This document shows, in pieces, positions 1 through 8,733 of a stretch of DNA of 64,000 nucleotides. Position 1 is the first letter of the stretch. Every line of letters starts with the position of its first letter. The position numbers were made by a program, and so were the translations under genes. The notes under the pieces are model-generated. The model was not told the origin of the DNA and searched no databases. It worked only from the letters and a program-made list of their open reading frames with translations. Source of the stretch: Cupriavidus cauae (GTDB taxonomy: Bacteria; Pseudomonadota; Gammaproteobacteria; Burkholderiales; Burkholderiaceae); contig NZ_VWRN01000031.1 in NCBI RefSeq assembly GCF_008632125.1, forward strand, positions 207,560-271,559. Reading direction: 5' to 3'.

Positions 1-1
1 C

Positions 2-427
2 GAGCGGATCCTCGCAGTGGAGATCGTGCCGGTGGCCGCGCCGGCGCTGGTGCGCAAGCTCGGCATGCCGGCCACGCCCGCCGATCTGCTGCGTTGGCCG
101 CAGGTCCACGACACCGAGCGCAAGGGCTGGCATCTGTGGTTCCAGGCGCAGGGCATCGACGAGATCGAGCGCCCGCGCGGACCGTCGTTCGACGATTCGA
201 GCCTGCTGTGGAAGGCGGTGATGGCCGGGCAGGGCGCCGGCCTGCTGCCGGCCGCGATGGTGTCGCGCGAACTGGCCGACGGCTCGCTGGTCCGGCTCGC
301 CGACGTCACGCTGCTCGATGCCTTTGCGTATTACCTGGTCTACCCCGAGGAAAGCCACGCACGCGCGAAGATTGCCGCGTTTCGCGAATGGATTCTGGGC
401 GAGGCGGGCCGCGCCGGCTCTTCGTAA
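2..427 (+). CDS. LysR-family regulator, C-terminal part (GcvA-like)
   Basis: The frame is open from the left edge, so the start and the DNA-binding domain lie outside the window. What remains is the second half of a LysR substrate-binding domain. The core GPSFDDSSLLWKAVMAGQGA followed by a GLLPAAMV segment and a C-terminal FREWIL is typical of the GcvA subgroup; the complete LysR gene at 37349-38302 has the matching FEDSSLLLQAAAEGQGIAL stretch. The family acts as cytoplasmic transcription regulators that sense a small ligand through this domain. Its target cannot be told from this fragment. The adjacent mgtC-like gene is on the same strand 87 bp downstream and has its own ribosome-binding site. 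Confidence 0.9.
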   Translation, partial: ERILAVEIVPVAAPALVRKLGMPATPADLLRWPQVHDTERKGWHLWFQAQGIDEIERPRGPSFDDSSLLWKAVMAGQGAGLLPAAMVSRELADGSLVRLADVTLLDAFAYYLVYPEESHARAKIAAFREWILGEAGRAGSS

Positions 428-514
428 ACGACGCATCCTCTCCTCGATATCGGTGCGCATGGCGATCGCAAGATGGCGCCCTGCGCTGGCGGTCACATCG
501 CGTCAGGAGCCCGC

Positions 515-1228
515 ATGGAAGCCTTCCACAACGTCAATCTCTCCTCGCTGCTGGATACGCTGGTCAGCCTGACGGCCGCATTCGTCTTCGGCGGTGCAAT
601 CGGTTTCGAGCGGCAGTACCGGCAGCGCACCGCGGGGCTGCGGACCAATGTGCTGGTCGCGGTCGGCGCCGCGGTGTTTGTCGACGTCGCCAACCGGCTG
701 CACGGGCACGATGGCGCGGTGCATGTGATGGCCTATGTCGTGTCAGGGGTCGGCTTTCTCGGCGCGGGCGTGATCATGCGGGAGGAGGGCAATGTGCGCG
801 GCCTCAATACCGCGGCGACGCTGTGGGGCTCGGCCGGCGTCGGTGCGGCGGCCGGCGCCGATCTGATTCTCGAGGCGATGCTGGCGACGGTGTTCGTGCT
901 GGCGGCCAACACGCTGCTGCGGCCCATCGTCGATGCGATCAATCGCAAGCCGCTCGACGTGGAATCGGTCGAGGTCACCGGCACGGTCCACGTGATCGCC
1001 GAGCGCGGCCAGCAGAAGGCGGTGATGGCGCAGCTGGAGGAGGCGCTGGAGCGCGGCGGTTACCCGGTACACGATCTCGACATCCAGCCGTTCGGGCAGG
1101 ACGAGGTCGAGATCGAGGCGACGCTGGTGGCGAGCTCCTTCGATGGCGATGCGCTGGACCGTCTGGTGCAGCGGCTGGCGGCGCTGCCGGCGGTGCGGCA
1201 GGCGTTCTGGAGCCCAAGTACGACGTGA
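515..1228 (+). CDS. MgtC/SapB family inner-membrane protein
   Basis: 237 aa. The N-terminal two thirds is hydrophobic and carries the MgtC/SapB core: GGAIGFERQYRQRTAGLRTN, then GVGFLGAGVIMREEGNVRGL and LNTAATLWGSAGVGAAAG. The last ~80 residues form a soluble ACT-like domain, as in the longer MgtC homologues. Known family members act in the inner membrane and are linked to magnesium limitation, acid tolerance and intracellular survival; the substrate or partner here is unknown. I chose the ATG at 515 over an upstream in-frame start at 473 because AGGAG at 505-509 is well spaced from it and the protein then begins at the first membrane segment. I see no Mg-sensing leader. Confidence 0.93.
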   Translation: MEAFHNVNLSSLLDTLVSLTAAFVFGGAIGFERQYRQRTAGLRTNVLVAVGAAVFVDVANRLHGHDGAVHVMAYVVSGVGFLGAGVIMREEGNVRGLNTAATLWGSAGVGAAAGADLILEAMLATVFVLAANTLLRPIVDAINRKPLDVESVEVTGTVHVIAERGQQKAVMAQLEEALERGGYPVHDLDIQPFGQDEVEIEATLVASSFDGDALDRLVQRLAALPAVRQAFWSPSTT

Positions 1229-1396
1229 CCGCGGGCGCGGTTTGCGCCCCGTTCTTGGCGCCGTTTGTTTGTAGGACTACACCCACATTGCTTTCGGCGT
1301 GCGCTTGATAAGGACCCGCCGGACCCCTGTGTATCGTTCAGTTACGGTTGATATTGATTTGTCACGCCGTACCGAACAACTCAGAGGTAAGCAATC
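1229..1396. other. Intergenic leader region
   Basis: No gene recognised. It contains a patch at about 1340-1365 that is more AT-rich than its surroundings, a plausible place for a promoter driving the transcript that ends at the 1810-1835 terminator. No convincing -35/-10 pair stood out. Confidence 0.3.
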
Positions 1397-1681
1397 ATGG
1401 CCCCGGCCCTTGTCGGCATGCCTGTCGAGCATGCCCGGGCATTTGCCCGGATTCTGTCCGTCACCCGCGCCGCCTGGCACTTGAACGAGGACGCGGAAAG
1501 CAGCAAGACCACGAACACCGCGAACACCGCCAACAGCAGGAAGGCCGCAAAGGCCACCAACGCCGCGCAGTCCGACACGCCTTCGCGGCGCCGCCGCACC
1601 GCCCACCTTGCCGAACTCGCGGCACGCGCCTTCGAGGCGCAGGTGATGGCGCTGCGCTGCCGCCAGGCCTTCGTAGGTTGA
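1397..1681 (+). CDS. Possible small basic protein, unrecognised
   Basis: 94 codons in an otherwise gene-free stretch. The start has a loosely spaced AGAGG upstream. The N-terminus (MAPALVGMPVEHARAFARIL) and C-terminus (HLAELAARAFEAQVMALRCR) look helical and are separated by a Thr/Asn/Ala/Lys low-complexity middle with a short nine-base repetition. I recognise no family. It is followed by a good terminator at 1810-1835, which favours a real transcript, but overlapping frames are open on both strands, so this could be noncoding. Confidence 0.4.
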   Translation: MAPALVGMPVEHARAFARILSVTRAAWHLNEDAESSKTTNTANTANSRKAAKATNAAQSDTPSRRRRTAHLAELAARAFEAQVMALRCRQAFVG

Positions 1682-1809
1682 CGCCAATCCGGTTGGCGAC
1701 GCGGACCATCCCTTGACGCCAGTCCGCAGCGAGTTCCGCAGTACCTTGTAGTGCTTGTTCCGTTTTGCGCGCGTCGTTTATGCGCGTTTGTGTGTCTCCT
1801 TGGTTCTTG

Positions 1810-1835
1810 GCCAGCCTGTCGGCTGGCTTTTTTTT
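1810..1835 (+). terminator. Rho-independent terminator
   Basis: A perfect 7-bp stem, GCCAGCC and GGCTGGC around the loop TGTC, is followed by eight T residues (1828-1835). It ends whatever is transcribed rightward through 1397-1800, either the small reading frame or a noncoding RNA. A second hairpin, CGCCAA and TTGGCG, sits at 1682-1698. Confidence 0.85.
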
Positions 1836-1856
1836 GACCCGCTCGTTACGCCGGCC

Positions 1857-1958
1857 ACGGCACCACGGCACCACGGCACCACGGAATCACGGAATCAGGA
1901 ATCACGGAGTCACGGAGTCACGGAGTCACGGAGTCACGGAGTCACGGAGTCACGGAAT
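1857..1958. repeat. 8-bp tandem array overlapping the dppF stop codon
   Basis: Six perfect head-to-tail copies of CACGGAGT occupy 1903-1950, followed by CACGGAAT at 1951-1958. They are preceded by degenerate CACCACGG and ATCACGGA copies from 1857. The minus-strand dppF gene ends inside the array: its last codons are the CACGGAAT unit and its TGA is 1950-1952. Read on that strand the unit is TGACTCCG, so a new TGA recurs every 8 nt in rotating frames. Confidence 0.95.
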
Positions 1959-2981
1959 CGTCGCGACGTCGTTCACAAGCTCCACGCTTACCGTTGCACG
2001 GCCGCGGTCGAGCAAATGACAGGCCGCGAGATGGGCCAGTCCCGCATCCCTGCCACCCACCACCTCCACCGTGCCCATCGCTCGCATCGCCGGCGCTTGC
2101 TGCCCGCATACCGGCATCGCATGCGGGCAGCGCGGATGGAAGCGGCAACCGGAGGGCGGCGCCAGCGCCGAGCCGATCTCGCCGACGATCAGACCCTCGG
2201 TCGGCTGATGATCCGGATCGGGACGCGGCGCGGAACCGAGCAGTGCCTGCGTGTACGGATGGCGCGGCGCGCCGAACACCGCCTCGCTGGGGCCGCTCTC
2301 GGCCATCGCGCCGAGATACATCACGCCGACCGCGCTGCTGAAGTGCTCGACCAGCGCGAGATCGTGGGCGATCACCACATAGGCCAGGCCAAAGCTGCGC
2401 TGGATATCGGCCAGCAGGTTGACGATCTGGGCGCGGATCGACACGTCCAGCGCGGAGGTCGGTTCATCGAGCACGATCAGCCTGGGCTGCAGCGCCAGCG
2501 CGCGCGCCACCGCGATGCGCTGGCGCTGGCCGCCGCTGAACTCATGGGGATAGAGTTCGAGCGCGCCGGGCGGCAGGCCGACGATCTCCAGCAGTTCGAG
2601 CAGCCGGCGCTGCAGCGCCGCGCGATCGCCGCCCAGGCCATGCGCCAGCAGTGGCTCGGCCAGCAGCATCCGCACCTTCAGGCGGGGATTGAGCGACGAC
2701 GACGGATCCTGGAACACCGCCTGCACCTGCCGCCGATAGCCTTGCACCGCCTTGCGGTTTAGCGTCAGCACGTCCCGGCCATCGAAGCGGATCGCGCCGC
2801 CGGTGGGCTTTTCCAGCAGGAGCAGCAGCTTCGCGATGGTGGTCTTGCCACAGCCCGACTCGCCGACGAGCGCGAAGGTCTGGCCGGCGTCGACGGCAAA
2901 GCTGACCCCATCGACGGCGCGCACGGCGCCGCCGCCGCGCACGGGGAAGTGTTTCTTCAGGTCCTGCACTTCGAGCAACAT
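1950..2981 (-). CDS. dppF: Dipeptide/oligopeptide ABC transporter ATP-binding subunit, DppF/OppF type
   Basis: 343 aa. One of two ATPases powering the importer encoded upstream. Walker A is GESGCGKTT (about residues 40-48), the Q-loop region is QAVFQDPSSSLNPR, the signature is FSGGQRQRIAVARAL and Walker B is [12 protein letters not shown]. The C-terminus has the oligopeptide-transporter extension with the cysteine-containing CRFHPRCPHAMPVC. An in-frame extension to 3176 is open but reads through low-complexity DNA; ATG 2981 has AGGAG in front and begins with the conserved MLLEVQDLKKHF. The C-terminus after the HLAACHL segment is a short unrelated tail that runs into the 8-bp repeat array. Confidence 0.95.
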   Translation of the reverse strand: MLLEVQDLKKHFPVRGGGAVRAVDGVSFAVDAGQTFALVGESGCGKTTIAKLLLLLEKPTGGAIRFDGRDVLTLNRKAVQGYRRQVQAVFQDPSSSLNPRLKVRMLLAEPLLAHGLGGDRAALQRRLLELLEIVGLPPGALELYPHEFSGGQRQRIAVARALALQPRLIVLDEPTSALDVSIRAQIVNLLADIQRSFGLAYVVIAHDLALVEHFSSAVGVMYLGAMAESGPSEAVFGAPRHPYTQALLGSAPRPDPDHQPTEGLIVGEIGSALAPPSGCRFHPRCPHAMPVCGQQAPAMRAMGTVEVVGGRDAGLAHLAACHLLDRGRATVSVELVNDVATIP

Positions 2982-3027
2982 GGGCACTCCTGCGCTGGCT
3001 GCGATGTTCCGGGAGCAAGGTCCGGTC

Positions 3028-3092
3028 CGGACATTCGGCGTTCTGCGTTCTGCGTTCTGCGTTCGGACGTTCGGCGTTCGACCTTCGACCTT
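3028..3092. repeat. 7-bp tandem repeat between dppD and dppF
   Basis: Three perfect copies of GTTCTGC at 3040-3060, flanked by degenerate GTTCGG and CCTTCGA copies that run to within a few bases of the dppD stop codon. On the other strand the motif reads GCAGAACGC, which recurs in the unrelated gap before gatB (33492-33537). Confidence 0.85.
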
Positions 3093-3097
3093 CTCCC

Positions 3098-4123
3098 CTA
3101 CGTGCCGCTCGCCAGCCAGCACGCGATGCGATGGCCCGATTCGAGCTCGACCTCGGGCGGATACGCCTCGTCGCACAGCGGCTTGCGATGCGGACAGCGC
3201 GCGGCGAAGCGGCAGCCGGCCGGCGGATCGATCAGGCTCGGCGGGCTGCCCTGGATGGCGAACAGCCGCTCCTTCTTCTGGCCGAAATGCGGAATCGAGT
3301 TCAGCAGCGCCTGCGTGTACGGATGCGCGGGCCGCTTGTACAGCGTGCGCACATCGGCGGTCTCGACGATGCGGCCCGCGTACATCACCGCGACACGGTG
3401 GCAGATGCTGGCGGCCACGCCAAGGTCGTGCGTGATCAGGATGATGCCGACGCCGGTCTGCGCCTGGATCTTGCGAAACAGCGCCATCATCTGGACCTGG
3501 ATGGTCACGTCGAGCGCCGAGGTCGGCTCGTCGGCCACCAGCAGCCGCGGCGCACTGGCGATCGCCATGCCGGTCACCACACGCTGCCGCATGCCGCCGC
3601 TGAACTGGTGCGGATAGTCGTTCAGCCGCGCGTCGGGGGACGGGATGCGCACGCTGTCGAGCACCTCGACCACGCGCCGCCGCGCCGCCTCGCCGCGGGC
3701 GATGCCGTGGTGGCGCAGCGGCGCGCCGACCTGGTCGCCGATGGTGAAGACCGGATTGAGCGAGGTCAGCGGGTCCTGCGAGATCATCGCGATCTTGCGG
3801 CCGCGATAGACCTCGCTCATGGTCTTCTCGGAGACCTGCAGCAGGTCCTGGCCGTCCAGCACGATGCTGCCGCCGATGCGTGCGCCGGTCTGCCGCGGCA
3901 GCAGCCGCAGGATCGACAGGATCGTCATCGACTTGCCGGAGCCCGACTCGCCGACCACGCCAAGCGTCTCGCCTTCGTGCACATGCAGGTCGACGCCGTC
4001 GACGGCGCGTACCACCCCGCGGCGCAGCGTCAGGTGCGTGGTCAGATTGCGCACGTCAAGCATCGGCGCGCCCCTTACGGCGTCCGTCGAAGCACGCGCG
4101 GTCGCAGTGTCGGCATGGCTCAT
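3098..4123 (-). CDS. dppD: Dipeptide/oligopeptide ABC transporter ATP-binding subunit, DppD/OppD type
   Basis: 341 aa. Partner ATPase of the dppF product. Walker A GESGSGKS, then [14 protein letters not shown], signature [16 protein letters not shown], Walker [15 protein letters not shown] and H-loop LITHDLGV. The C-terminal oligopeptide-transporter domain includes [17 protein letters not shown] 4123 overlaps the dppC stop as ATGA, which fixes the start and indicates translational coupling. The first ~20 residues (Ala/Thr-rich) precede the usual family N-terminus at [10 protein letters not shown]. Confidence 0.96.
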   Translation of the reverse strand: MSHADTATARASTDAVRGAPMLDVRNLTTHLTLRRGVVRAVDGVDLHVHEGETLGVVGESGSGKSMTILSILRLLPRQTGARIGGSIVLDGQDLLQVSEKTMSEVYRGRKIAMISQDPLTSLNPVFTIGDQVGAPLRHHGIARGEAARRRVVEVLDSVRIPSPDARLNDYPHQFSGGMRQRVVTGMAIASAPRLLVADEPTSALDVTIQVQMMALFRKIQAQTGVGIILITHDLGVAASICHRVAVMYAGRIVETADVRTLYKRPAHPYTQALLNSIPHFGQKKERLFAIQGSPPSLIDPPAGCRFAARCPHRKPLCDEAYPPEVELESGHRIACWLASGT

Positions 4124-5031
4124 AGCTGCCTCCTCTTGGGATCGAAGCGGTCGCGCAGCCAGTCGCCCAGCAGGTTCGAGGCAAGGCAGGTCGCCATGAT
4201 GGCGAGCCCCGGCATCGTGATCGCCCACCAGGCGTTGGTGATGTAGTTGCGCGCGTCGGCCAGCATCAGGCCCCACGACACGTCGGGCTGCTGGATGCCG
4301 AGGCCGAGAAAGCTCAGCGAGGCCTCGAAGATGATCACCTGCCCGACCTGCAGCGTGGCGAGCACCAGCAGCGTGTTCAGCAGGTTCGGCAGCAGGTGGC
4401 GGCGGAAGATGGTCGGCGTGCCGCAGCCGGCCACGCGCGCCAGCGCGACGTAATCGCGCTGCTTCAGCGACATCACCTCGCCGCGCACGATGCGCGCATA
4501 CCAGGTCCAGTAGGTGATCACGATCACCAGCACCACGGTCTCGAAGCCCGGGCCGAGCACCGCGGCCAGCACCAGCGCGAGCGCCAGCGAGGGAATCGAC
4601 ATCTGGATATCGACCAGCCGCATGATCAGCGCATCGAGCCGGCCGCCGAAGTATCCGGCCAGCATGCCGGCCGCCGTGCCGATGCCGCCCGAGATCAGGA
4701 TCGCGTACAGCGCCACCACCAGCGAGATCCGGGTGCCCGCCATGATGCGCGTCAGCAGGTCGCGGCCCATGTTGTCGGTGCCCAGCGGATAGGCCCAGTT
4801 GCCCCCATCGAGCCAGGCGGGCGGCAGGAAGGCGATGCCCAGGTCCAGCGCATTGGGATCGTGCGGCAGCAGCAGTTCGCCGCCGAGCGCGCAGACGACC
4901 AGTACGGGGAAGACCAGCAGCGCGAACCAGGGCAGCGTGCCCCAGGCGATCGCGCCGCGCCGGCGCAGGGGCGCGCCGGCGATGGCGCTGTCGGCCGCCG
5001 AAGCCGTTTTCGCAGCAGTCAGATCAGCCAT
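4120..5031 (-). CDS. dppC: Peptide-type ABC transporter permease, DppC/OppC
   Basis: 303 aa, multi-spanning inner-membrane protein. The segment [21 protein letters not shown] is the family hallmark near the first third, and the ATPase-coupling (EAA) loop is around [22 protein letters not shown] cytoplasmic N-terminus of about 30 residues precedes the first membrane helix ([17 protein letters not shown]). It overlaps dppB by 8 nt and dppD by 4 nt, so the three are one translationally coupled unit. Confidence 0.96.
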   Translation of the reverse strand: MADLTAAKTASAADSAIAGAPLRRRGAIAWGTLPWFALLVFPVLVVCALGGELLLPHDPNALDLGIAFLPPAWLDGGNWAYPLGTDNMGRDLLTRIMAGTRISLVVALYAILISGGIGTAAGMLAGYFGGRLDALIMRLVDIQMSIPSLALALVLAAVLGPGFETVVLVIVITYWTWYARIVRGEVMSLKQRDYVALARVAGCGTPTIFRRHLLPNLLNTLLVLATLQVGQVIIFEASLSFLGLGIQQPDVSWGLMLADARNYITNAWWAITMPGLAIMATCLASNLLGDWLRDRFDPKRRQL

Positions 5032-5935
5032 GGCGAATCCTCGGGTCGATCAGGCTGTAGCTCAGGTCGACCAGCAGGTTGGACAGCACGAACAGCACGG
5101 AAGTCAGCATCACGCCGGCCTGCACCACCGGAAAATCGCGGGCGAACACGGCCTCGACCACGGTGCGTCCGACGCCGGGCCAGGCGAAGATGACTTCGAC
5201 CACGAAGGCGCCGCCGAGCATCGCGGCGAAGTAGACGCCGAGGATGGTGACCGGCGGAATGGCCGCATTGCGCAGCGCGTACTTCCACACCAGCACGCGT
5301 TCGGGCAGGCCCATCGCGCGCCCCATGCGGATGTAGTCGCTGTCGAGCACATCGAGCATTGCCGAGCGCACGATGCGGGTTTGTGCCGCGACCGGGTACC
5401 AGCCCAGCGCGATCGCTGGCAGCACCAGGCTCGACCAGGACTCGCGCCCAAAGGCAGGCAGCCAGTTCAGCTGCACCGCGAAGAACAGGATCAGCAGCAG
5501 CCCCACCCAGAAGTTCGGCATGGCCTGCCCGACCATCGCGAAGACCTTGGCGAAGCGATCGAACCAGCTGCCGCGATGAACGGCGGACAGCACGCCGAAC
5601 GGTACCGCCATCGCAATCGAGAAGGCGAGGGCCGCCAGCGCCAGTTCGACGGTCGCCGGCAGGCGGTCGAGGATCAGGCCGAGCGCCGGCTCCTGCCAGC
5701 GGTAGGAGTTGCCGAAGTCGCCGGTCAGCGCATGGCCGAGGAACTTCAGGTATTGCGCGACCAGCGGCTGATCGAGGCCGAGATGCTGGCGCGTCTGCTC
5801 GATGACGTCGGGCGGCGCGTCCGCGGGCAGCAGCAACGCCAGCGGATCGCCCGACAGGCGCGAGATCAGGAAGATGATGACGCTGGCGCCCAGGATGCTG
5901 ACCAGGCCGTGCAGCAGCCGTTTTGCGATGGACAT
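5024..5935 (-). CDS. dppB: Peptide-type ABC transporter permease, DppB/OppB
   Basis: 303 aa inner-membrane permease with the expected N-terminal helix (GLVSILGASVIIFLISRLSG), the periplasmic LGLDQPLVAQYLKFL region and a coupling loop at GRAMGLPERVLVWKYALRNA. The start ATG at 5935 is preceded by a GGAGG-like site. The gene lies 90 bp downstream of the binding-protein gene with no evident terminator, in the normal order binding protein-B-C-D-F. Confidence 0.96.
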   Translation of the reverse strand: MSIAKRLLHGLVSILGASVIIFLISRLSGDPLALLLPADAPPDVIEQTRQHLGLDQPLVAQYLKFLGHALTGDFGNSYRWQEPALGLILDRLPATVELALAALAFSIAMAVPFGVLSAVHRGSWFDRFAKVFAMVGQAMPNFWVGLLLILFFAVQLNWLPAFGRESWSSLVLPAIALGWYPVAAQTRIVRSAMLDVLDSDYIRMGRAMGLPERVLVWKYALRNAAIPPVTILGVYFAAMLGGAFVVEVIFAWPGVGRTVVEAVFARDFPVVQAGVMLTSVLFVLSNLLVDLSYSLIDPRIRHG

Positions 5936-6025
5936 GCGAGCCTCCGTAAGAGACCGGGGTGGGGACCGACGAACCGAACTGCCGTCATTCGCGCATCGGC
6001 CCGAATGACGGCTCGCGTCGACGCA

Positions 6026-7633
6026 TCACTGCGCCTGCTTCAGGCTCACCTCCTGGAACGCTCGCCAGTAATCCCGGATCGGCCACGGCACGTAATGCAC
6101 CTTGTCCTCGCGCCAGGCGAAGGTCACCAGCGGCCGATAGGTCGGCAGGCCGCCGAGCACGCGCTCGTGCTTGAGCCGCGCGATCTGCTTGAGCAGCTCG
6201 GTACGTGCCGCGGGATCCATGGTCTGGCGCTGCTTCTCGATCAGCGCATCGACCTCGGCATCGTTGGTGTACGAGTACGTGCCCCAGCCGCCGGGCTGAT
6301 AGCTGTGCAGATGGCCGGACCAGGCCAGCCCCGGATCGCCGGGCAGGCCCTGCGACCACATCCAGCTGAGCACCCCATCCATCTCCGGCGGACCGCTGCG
6401 GCCGCGCTTGCCCAGGCTGATCCACGCGCCATACTCGAGATTGCGGACCTGGCAGCGGATGCCCACCGAGCTCAGATACGCGTACATCGCCTCGCCGACC
6501 TCCTTGACGCCCGGTTCGCGCGGCGTGGTCAGGTTGTAGCACGGCGTGTCGAAGCCGTTCGGATAGCCGGCCTGCTTCAGCAGTTCGCGCGCGCGCTTCG
6601 GATCGTAGGCATACGGCTTGAGCGCCGGATCGTAGCCGTTCGAGCCCTTGCCGACCTGCGCATAGCGCTCGCCCTGACCGAACAGCACGCGCTTGATGAT
6701 CGCGTCGACGTCGATCGCATGCGCCGCAGCCTGCCGCACGCGCACGTCGTTGAACGGCGACTTCGGCATCTGCGTGTTGAAGTTCAGGAACAGGTTGTTG
6801 CCGCTGACCAGCGTTGCGGTCTTGACGCCCGGCATCTTCCTGAACTCCTCGATCATCGGCGGCGGTACGTTGTCGATCCAGTCGACCTTGCCGGTCTTGA
6901 ACGCCGCCACGCGGGTCAGGTCCTCGGGAATGACCTTGATCGTCAGCGTCTTCACGCCGGGGCGCTTGTTCTTGTTCCAGTAGTCGTCGAAGGCCTCGAG
7001 CTTCAATTCGTCCTTGACGGTGCGCGAGACGAACTTCCACGGGCCGGTGCCGACCGGCTTCCTGGCGAACTCCTCTTCACCGACCTTCTGGATGTACTTC
7101 TTCGGCATCGCCCACAGCTGCAGATTGCCGACCAGGAACTGCGCGTCGGGCTCCTTGAAATGCAGCTTGAAGCGATGCGCGTCGACGATCTCGAAGCGCT
7201 CGACCGACGACACGTAGTGCGAGAAGAAGCTGCCCTTCGGATCGCGCTGCCGTTGCCAGGAAAACTCCATGTCCTCGGCCGTCAGCGGATCGCCGTTGTG
7301 GAACTTGACGCCCTTGCGCAGCCGCACGTCGAGCACCGGCTTGCCGTCCTTGCCGGTCTCGAGCTTCCAGCTTTCGGCCAGCCAGTTCTCGTCCTGCAGC
7401 GAGGCGTTGCGGCGCACCAGCATCTCGAAGATCTGGCCGACGAAATAATGGTCGACGCCCGCGGAAATGCGCACGGGATCGAGCGTGGTGGACTCCGCGC
7501 CGAAGGCCACCGTCAGGCTGCCGGTCGCCGGGGCCGCCTGGGCGGTGCCCCCCAGGGCCGTCAACGCGCCGAGCGCCAGGGCGCCGATCGTGATCGTCAG
7601 CTTCGAGCGAGCCGATGCCGGGTGCTGTTGCAT
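6026..7633 (-). CDS. Peptide/nickel-type ABC transporter periplasmic binding protein (SBP family 5)
   Basis: 535 aa. A Sec signal peptide (about 1-33, ending TAQA-AP) is followed by a cluster C/family 5 binding protein: STTLDPVRISAGVDHYFVGQ near the N-terminus and the family motif LRKGVKFHNGDPLTAEDMEF, with VGTGPWKF and YDPKRARELLKQAG further on. Such proteins deliver peptides, nickel-chelates, glycosides or other compounds to Dpp/Opp permeases; the ligand cannot be read from sequence. ATG 7633 was chosen because AGGAGG precedes it and the signal peptide follows; an in-frame extension to 7732 lies in the repeat-derived spacer. Context (acyl-CoA ligase and carboxylase upstream) suggests an organic acid or conjugate rather than nutritional peptides. 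Confidence 0.93.
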   Translation of the reverse strand: MQQHPASARSKLTITIGALALGALTALGGTAQAAPATGSLTVAFGAESTTLDPVRISAGVDHYFVGQIFEMLVRRNASLQDENWLAESWKLETGKDGKPVLDVRLRKGVKFHNGDPLTAEDMEFSWQRQRDPKGSFFSHYVSSVERFEIVDAHRFKLHFKEPDAQFLVGNLQLWAMPKKYIQKVGEEEFARKPVGTGPWKFVSRTVKDELKLEAFDDYWNKNKRPGVKTLTIKVIPEDLTRVAAFKTGKVDWIDNVPPPMIEEFRKMPGVKTATLVSGNNLFLNFNTQMPKSPFNDVRVRQAAAHAIDVDAIIKRVLFGQGERYAQVGKGSNGYDPALKPYAYDPKRARELLKQAGYPNGFDTPCYNLTTPREPGVKEVGEAMYAYLSSVGIRCQVRNLEYGAWISLGKRGRSGPPEMDGVLSWMWSQGLPGDPGLAWSGHLHSYQPGGWGTYSYTNDAEVDALIEKQRQTMDPAARTELLKQIARLKHERVLGGLPTYRPLVTFAWREDKVHYVPWPIRDYWRAFQEVSLKQAQ

Positions 7634-7704
7634 ATTGCGCCTCCTGTTGCGCCGAACGGGACGGCGCGTTTCTTGTTGAAGAACGGGACCGTGCGATAGC
7701 CGGT

Positions 7705-7819
7705 TGCGATTCCGCTGCCATGCCGGTGCCATGCCGATGCGATTGCGGTGCGATTGCGATGCGACTGCGGTGCGACTGCGATGCGATTGCGGTGCTACGG
7801 CGATGCCATGTCGGTGCTA
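7705..7819. repeat. 11-bp / 22-bp tandem array starting at the iclR stop codon
   Basis: Ten consecutive 11-bp units run from 7705 to 7814. Odd and even units alternate at the end of the unit (..GG versus ..GA on the plus strand), making a 22-bp higher-order repeat. On the coding strand of iclR the best units are CCGCAATCGCA and TCGCAATCGCA. The array begins directly at the iclR stop: TAGCACCG at the stop codon is repeated 22 bp later. It fills most of the 183-bp gap before the binding-protein gene. Confidence 0.95.
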
Positions 7820-8650
7820 TTTCGGGAAGGTCGACTCCAGCTGCCGCACCACTTCCAGCAGGCGCGGCCGCACTTCGTTGAGCAGGAATTCGGGCGGCAG
7901 GCTGTACGACGGGCCGCCGACGTTCAGCGCCATCCTCGCCATGCCGTTGCCCGGGTCGAAGCCGCGGCCGATGCCGTTGACGTCCTTCTGCCAGTCGCCG
8001 AACGAGCAGGCCACGCCCAGCGTGCCGTGGTCCTGCAGCCCCTGTTCGATGCCCTGGCGGATGCGCGGCCATGCCACGTCGTCGAGCTCGCGTATCTGTT
8101 CGAGCAGCGCCTCACGTTCTGCATCGGGTGCCACCGCGAGCCACGCTCGTCCGATCGCCGAGGTCGAGACCGGAATGCGCGAGCCGATATCGAGCGTCAG
8201 CGAGATCGCCGCCGAGCTGCGGCAGTGCTCGACATAGATCATCGACAACCGGTCGCGCGCGCCCAGCGACACGGTGCCGCCGGAGAAGTCGGCCAGTTCC
8301 TGCATCAACGGCCGCGCCACCTTGCGAATGTCGAGCCGCGACAGCATCGCGCTGCCCAGCCCCAGGCAGGCGGTGCCGAGCGCGTACTTGTGGGTGCCTT
8401 CGTAATGGGTCAGATAGCCGAGTCGGATCAGCGTCGCGGTCAGGCGCGACACCGTCGATTTCGGCAGGCGGCAGCGCTGCGCGATCTCCTGATTGCCGAG
8501 GGCACGGTCGCTGGAGCGGAAGCACGCCAGCACTTCGAGCCCGCGCGCGAGCGCCGTGACGAAATGCCGGTCTTCCTTCGATTCGGCCCGGCTGGTGATC
8601 GGGGACGAGGTCGAGGAGGAGGACGACGTCGAGGTCGAGGTCTCGCGCAT
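7817..8650 (-). CDS. IclR-family transcriptional regulator
   Basis: 277 aa. After a Ser/Thr-rich N-terminal tail (about residues 1-25, an imperfect codon repeat) comes the winged HTH: FVTALARGLEVLACF, then LGNQEIAQRCRLPKSTVSRL and LIRLGYLTHY. The effector-binding domain follows (GGTVSLGARDRLSMIYVEHC, STSAIGRAWLA, GVACSFGDWQKDVNGIG). This arrangement matches IclR regulators of aromatic or organic-acid catabolism. It sits inside a same-strand block between a Bug receptor and the ABC importer, and two IclR-like palindromes occur at the head of the block (15123-15237), so autoregulation of the whole block is plausible. ATG 8650 has AGGAG 13 nt upstream; an in-frame extension to 8776 would overlap the Bug gene. 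Confidence 0.93.
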   Translation of the reverse strand: MRETSTSTSSSSSTSSPITSRAESKEDRHFVTALARGLEVLACFRSSDRALGNQEIAQRCRLPKSTVSRLTATLIRLGYLTHYEGTHKYALGTACLGLGSAMLSRLDIRKVARPLMQELADFSGGTVSLGARDRLSMIYVEHCRSSAAISLTLDIGSRIPVSTSAIGRAWLAVAPDAEREALLEQIRELDDVAWPRIRQGIEQGLQDHGTLGVACSFGDWQKDVNGIGRGFDPGNGMARMALNVGGPSYSLPPEFLLNEVRPRLLEVVRQLESTFPK

Positions 8651-8733
8651 GGGCAATGGACTCCTGTTGGACTGCTCGCCGGGGCGCCCGCCGGCTCCTG
8701 GCGTCGCTGCGTTCGGCGCTGCCGCTGCCGCGC

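Noticed and set aside
1682..1835. Known structured RNA (6S or tmRNA) before the terminator
   Set aside because: Two hairpins are visible but not the characteristic features of either RNA; kept only as part of the intergenic description.
4799..7699. Very long open frame on the plus strand opposite dppB and the binding-protein gene
   Set aside because: Its product is Arg/Gln/His/Asp-rich with no recognisable domain, the typical antisense shadow of a GC-rich gene; the minus-strand genes have clear families.
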